From Flagellimonas nanhaiensis (GTDB lineage: Bacteria; Bacteroidota; Bacteroidia; Flavobacteriales; Flavobacteriaceae), in contig NZ_QTJX01000002.1 of assembly GCF_003382275.1 (NCBI RefSeq), positions 992,001 through 1,056,000 of the forward strand: 64,000 nt of DNA. The letters are read 5' to 3'. Made by a program: the position numbers and the translations under genes. The notes beneath the pieces are model-generated. The model had not been told where the DNA came from and did no database searches. It worked only from the letters and a program-made list of their open reading frames with translations. Each line of letters begins with the position of its first letter. Within the stretch, counting starts at the first letter, position 1. Of this stretch, positions 61,259 to 64,000 are shown piece after piece.

Positions 61259-62098
61259 TTAAAAGCGAAGCACCATTCCCACCGTATTTGGACCAAAGGT
61301 CAGGTTCCAACTTAGCTTTTTAGAGGTGTCGTTGTACTTCTCATCGTATTTTGAATCTAAATATCTGTCTATGGATTCCACAATGAAGATGCTTAACGCC
61401 GTACTAAAAGCAACATCTGAAATCCAATGGAAATCGTCCATCACGCGAACAAGACCTGGAATCATGCCCACGGTATAGAGTCCAGCTTTTACCCAGGGAC
61501 TTTTAAATTGTTTGGCAATTGCATAAGCATTACTGAAGGCCAACATGGCATGTCCGGAGGGAAAAGAATCATAGTTTCGTACCCGATCGAGGTGAAAGGG
61601 ATCGTAAGTACTGGATGAGTCACCACTCTTAGGTCTTGCCCTTCCTATGATTCGCTTACTAACTTGCTGAAAAAAGCCTCCAGCAGTGGCCGAAGAAATC
61701 AGCAGTACCCCAGTACGTCTCAGTTTTTCGTTTTTAGTGAACAGTCCAACCAAGTAAACACCTCCAGTGAGCATATAATTGTTCTCGGGACTTCCATATT
61801 CATGGCCGTAATCAAGCAAAAAATCCGGAACATCCTGATCAAAACCATTCGTCCAATCTTGAATTTCATCATCAACAGTAAAAAGTAGAAGCGTACCACC
61901 CGTTACGTAGCCAAAATTGGCCCAATCGTTTCCTTTCCAGTGAAAAGGTCTGGAATAGGCATGGCCCACACCTCCAAAAATGTTGCCCATATCATAGGTA
62001 AAGTCGTTCCACAGGGTCTTTTCCTTTTGTATTTCCAATTCCTGTGCTGTAAGCGGAAGCACTGCAAGTAAGATTATAAGCTGTTTCAAGGCTTTCAT
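61259..62098 (-). CDS. PAP2-family phosphatase, membrane or periplasmic
   Basis: 279 residues from the ATG at 62098, with a signal peptide (ending at LTAQ). Phosphatase motifs are KRIIGRARPKSG, PSGHAMLAFSNAYA and RVMDDFHWISDVAFS. It removes phosphate from a lipid phosphate or similar. A longer frame from 62221 would run into the next gene. Substrate unknown. Confidence 0.92.
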   Translation of the reverse strand: MKALKQLIILLAVLPLTAQELEIQKEKTLWNDFTYDMGNIFGGVGHAYSRPFHWKGNDWANFGYVTGGTLLLFTVDDEIQDWTNGFDQDVPDFLLDYGHEYGSPENNYMLTGGVYLVGLFTKNEKLRRTGVLLISSATAGGFFQQVSKRIIGRARPKSGDSSSTYDPFHLDRVRNYDSFPSGHAMLAFSNAYAIAKQFKSPWVKAGLYTVGMIPGLVRVMDDFHWISDVAFSTALSIFIVESIDRYLDSKYDEKYNDTSKKLSWNLTFGPNTVGMVLRF

Positions 62099-62127
62099 AA
62101 GGTTGATTTTGAAATAAGTCGTTAAAA

Positions 62128-63030
62128 TTAGAAATAAATTTCCTGTGCCAATCGAAAAGTATTGGCATGGGCTTCTACAATGGTCTTGATATCTGGGGAA
62201 TAGCCACCTCCCATGCTGCACTGCACGGGAATCTTAGTGTCGAAACAGGTTTGAAGAATATAGCGGTCCCTTTCCTTGCAACCCTCTAGGGTCATTGAAA
62301 GGGTGCCCAGTTTATCCGAGGCCAAAATGTCCACACCACAGAGATAGAAAATAAAATCGGGCTGTAAATTTTCCAAGAGCTGGGGAAGCGTTCTTTTTAA
62401 AATGGCTAGGTATTCTTGGTCAGTTGTTCCCTTTTCTAGGGGAATATCTAAATCCGATGTTTCCTTCTTAAAAGGATAATTTCCCTTGCCATGCATGGAA
62501 AAGGTGAAAACAGAATGGTCGGTCTCAAAGATTTCGGCGGTACCATTGCCTTGATGGACATCCAAGTCCACAATCAAGATGTTTTTGGCCAGACCTTTGT
62601 TAGTCAAATACCTTGCCCCGATGGCTTGGTCGTTGAGCATGCAAAAGGCTTCTCCACGATTGGTATAGGCATGATGGGTGCCTCCGGCAATGTTCATGGC
62701 AATACCATGTTCCAGGGCAAATTCGCAACCTTTTATGGTGCCATCGGCTATGATACGTTCCCGCTGCACCAATTCTTCACTTAACGGAAATCCAATTTTT
62801 CGGATTGCACTTGAAGAAAGTTCCAGATTTGTTAAATCGAGATAGTAATTTGGGTCATGGGCTGCCAAAATGTGTTGGTCTTTAGGAAATGCAGGCTCAA
62901 AAAAGTTTTCTGGCGCACAAGTTCCCTCGTGGAGCAATTGTTGGGGCAATAGCTCGTACTTGATCATGGGAAACCGGTGCCCTTCAGGTAAAGGATGTTT
63001 ATAGATGGGATGACAGGCTATTTTGAGCAA
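62128..63030 (-). CDS. Histone deacetylase/acetylpolyamine deacetylase-family protein
   Basis: 300 residues of the arginase/deacetylase fold. Zinc and active-site motifs: GGTHHAYTNRGEAFCMLNDQAIGA, VDLDVHQGNGTAEIF, HGKGNYPF and YLCGVDILASDKLG. Such bacterial enzymes (AcuC-like or acetylpolyamine amidohydrolases) remove acetyl groups from lysine or polyamines. The in vivo substrate is not known. Confidence 0.92.
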   Translation of the reverse strand: MLKIACHPIYKHPLPEGHRFPMIKYELLPQQLLHEGTCAPENFFEPAFPKDQHILAAHDPNYYLDLTNLELSSSAIRKIGFPLSEELVQRERIIADGTIKGCEFALEHGIAMNIAGGTHHAYTNRGEAFCMLNDQAIGARYLTNKGLAKNILIVDLDVHQGNGTAEIFETDHSVFTFSMHGKGNYPFKKETSDLDIPLEKGTTDQEYLAILKRTLPQLLENLQPDFIFYLCGVDILASDKLGTLSMTLEGCKERDRYILQTCFDTKIPVQCSMGGGYSPDIKTIVEAHANTFRLAQEIYF

Positions 63031-63033
63031 AGG

Positions 63034-63999
63034 CTATTTTTCAAATTTCATTAAAGAGTACGTCTTTTCTTTTTTATTGTAGAATCCATACAGAAAATAA
63101 TCCTCTTTTCGAAGAACCGTTTCCAATTTTAATTTCTTTTTAAGTACTGTATTCTTTAGGTATTTGGACTTTAACGAAATTCGGTCAAATACATTGTTTT
63201 GGTTTTTTTTGTCTATGTGTTTTAGCGTTTTATTATCAAAAAGTAATCTTGTGAAAATTGACCTGCTGCTGGTATAGGAACCATAACTCCATGATATTGG
63301 CGCTACTGTTGTTCCTATAGAAGATAAGGAAGCTCCGGTAGTAAATCCATTTGATCCCGGAGTCACTATAAATTGTTTTGTGCCACCCAAAGTAATATCT
63401 AGTTTACCACTATTTTCAAAGGCATAAATTCCAACTTCTGAGTTTGATAATTTTCTAAAAAACTCTTTAGCAGAAGAAATTTTGGTTTGGCTATTTTTAA
63501 AAGGTGAAGAATAGGGAGAATTTCCTTGTTGAAGTATTGGAGAGTTTTTAAAGAAAAAGTCTTCATTTTTTTTAACCGAGTGTTCAACGATTTTTTTTCT
63601 GGTCTCTAGATCATGCACACTTAAAACCAGAAATTCGGGAGAAACTAAAAGTTGAAATAGTCTATTTCCATTAACAAATGAATTGGATTTTTTGGCGTCA
63701 CTTGCTCCAATATTTTCTACAAAAAAAGAAGAGTTTACAGAATCATTGAGGTTTAAATTTATTATTCGTGTTCCGTGTAACCTATGATCAAGAGAAATCC
63801 TTAAATAATCTTTATTGGGATAGATTTTAATTTTTTTGAAAACTATTTCCATAGAATAAGGGATGTCCTCCTCTATGATTTCTGTTTCTTCTTTTTTTAA
63901 CAAGTTCCCCAGTACCGTTGAATTATTATTTGAATTGTAAAATGAGAAATTGGACAAGTCATGCGTCAGTACAGTATGTCCATCTTTTTCAAAGGAGTA
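63034..63999 (-). CDS. Hypothetical protein (5' truncated by window end)
   Basis: The frame is open to the window edge, so only the C-terminal about 320 residues are present. It is distinctly AT-rich and lysine/asparagine-rich against its neighbours. It contains strand-rich segments (IRFKK-like, YPNKDYLRISLDHRLHGTRIINLNLN) and a Ser/Gly-rich middle (TPGSNGFTTGASLSSIGTTVAPISWSYGSYTSS). I recognise no family. The composition suggests recent acquisition; it ends 4 bases before the deacetylase gene starts on the same strand. Confidence 0.65.
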   Translation of the reverse strand, partial: YSFEKDGHTVLTHDLSNFSFYNSNNNSTVLGNLLKKEETEIIEEDIPYSMEIVFKKIKIYPNKDYLRISLDHRLHGTRIINLNLNDSVNSSFFVENIGASDAKKSNSFVNGNRLFQLLVSPEFLVLSVHDLETRKKIVEHSVKKNEDFFFKNSPILQQGNSPYSSPFKNSQTKISSAKEFFRKLSNSEVGIYAFENSGKLDITLGGTKQFIVTPGSNGFTTGASLSSIGTTVAPISWSYGSYTSSRSIFTRLLFDNKTLKHIDKKNQNNVFDRISLKSKYLKNTVLKKKLKLETVLRKEDYFLYGFYNKKEKTYSLMKFEK

Positions 64000-64000
64000 T

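Noticed and set aside
1..64000. CRISPR arrays, rRNA genes, insertion sequences, prophage
   Set aside because: No regularly spaced direct repeats, rRNA motifs, transposase or phage structural genes were seen.

Overview
The window looks like a chromosome segment of a marine-type member of Flavobacteriaceae (Bacteroidota). The evidence is a SusC/SusD pair, many lipoproteins and TonB-dependent receptors, -7 promoter boxes of the TAnnTTTG type, moderate GC, and flavobacterial families such as SIMPL, DUF6265 and sortilin-like BNR proteins. Genes are dense and mostly in short operons. There is one tRNA-Arg(CCT). I see no rRNA, CRISPR array, insertion sequence or prophage.

Layout. (1) 2-10551: a plus-strand operon with a SusC (5' end outside the window), a SusD, two exported alkaline-phosphatase-superfamily hydrolases, a DAO-type FAD oxidoreductase, a secreted metallo-beta-lactamase-fold protein and a class III PLP enzyme resembling the PbfA aminophosphonate ammonia-lyase group. 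It may be an uptake and degradation locus for a phosphate or phosphonate compound. (2) 10708-31511: a sulfur-oxidation region. It holds a Crp/Fnr regulator, a SulP transporter, a persulfide dioxygenase-rhodanese fusion, two further rhodaneses, a dihaem cytochrome c lipoprotein, a sulfite dehydrogenase with its cytochrome and a membrane hydroxylase, a type II sulfide:quinone reductase, a complete RND efflux system with YeeE/YedE transporters, and moaE/moaC. (3) 31579-44463: mixed housekeeping and hypothetical genes, plus an SDR/TetR pair with clear operators. (4) 44500-53870: a SIMPL protein, then a LacI-controlled locus (TonB receptor, GH63 hydrolase, GNAT, SSS symporter, glycerate kinase). 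This reads as a pathway for mannosylglycerate (digeneaside) or glucosylglycerate. (5) 53867-56293: an alkylation-repair operon with a split Ada system. (6) 56522-64000: an AraC regulator, an esterase/lipase-like protein, SSB, ferritin, PAP2, a deacetylase and an AT-rich protein cut by the window end.

The strongest new observation is a regulatory code in region 2. Five perfect or near-perfect GTAAC-N4-GTTAC palindromes and one degenerate one each lie with their centre exactly 33 nt from the centre of a -7-like box. They serve seven transcription starts: SulP, the dioxygenase-rhodanese, the rhodanese-cytochrome genes, the sulfite dehydrogenase operon (leftward), SQR, the RND/YeeE operon, and a short rightward transcript of about 160 nt without an ATG that ends at a strong terminator (candidate sRNA). 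A spacing of 33 nt puts the sites near -41, the class II position of Crp-type activators, and the Crp/Fnr gene at 10708 is the obvious candidate regulator. A related site with different half-sites (TCATGA) sits at the same distance before a 42-residue membrane protein gene at 22459.
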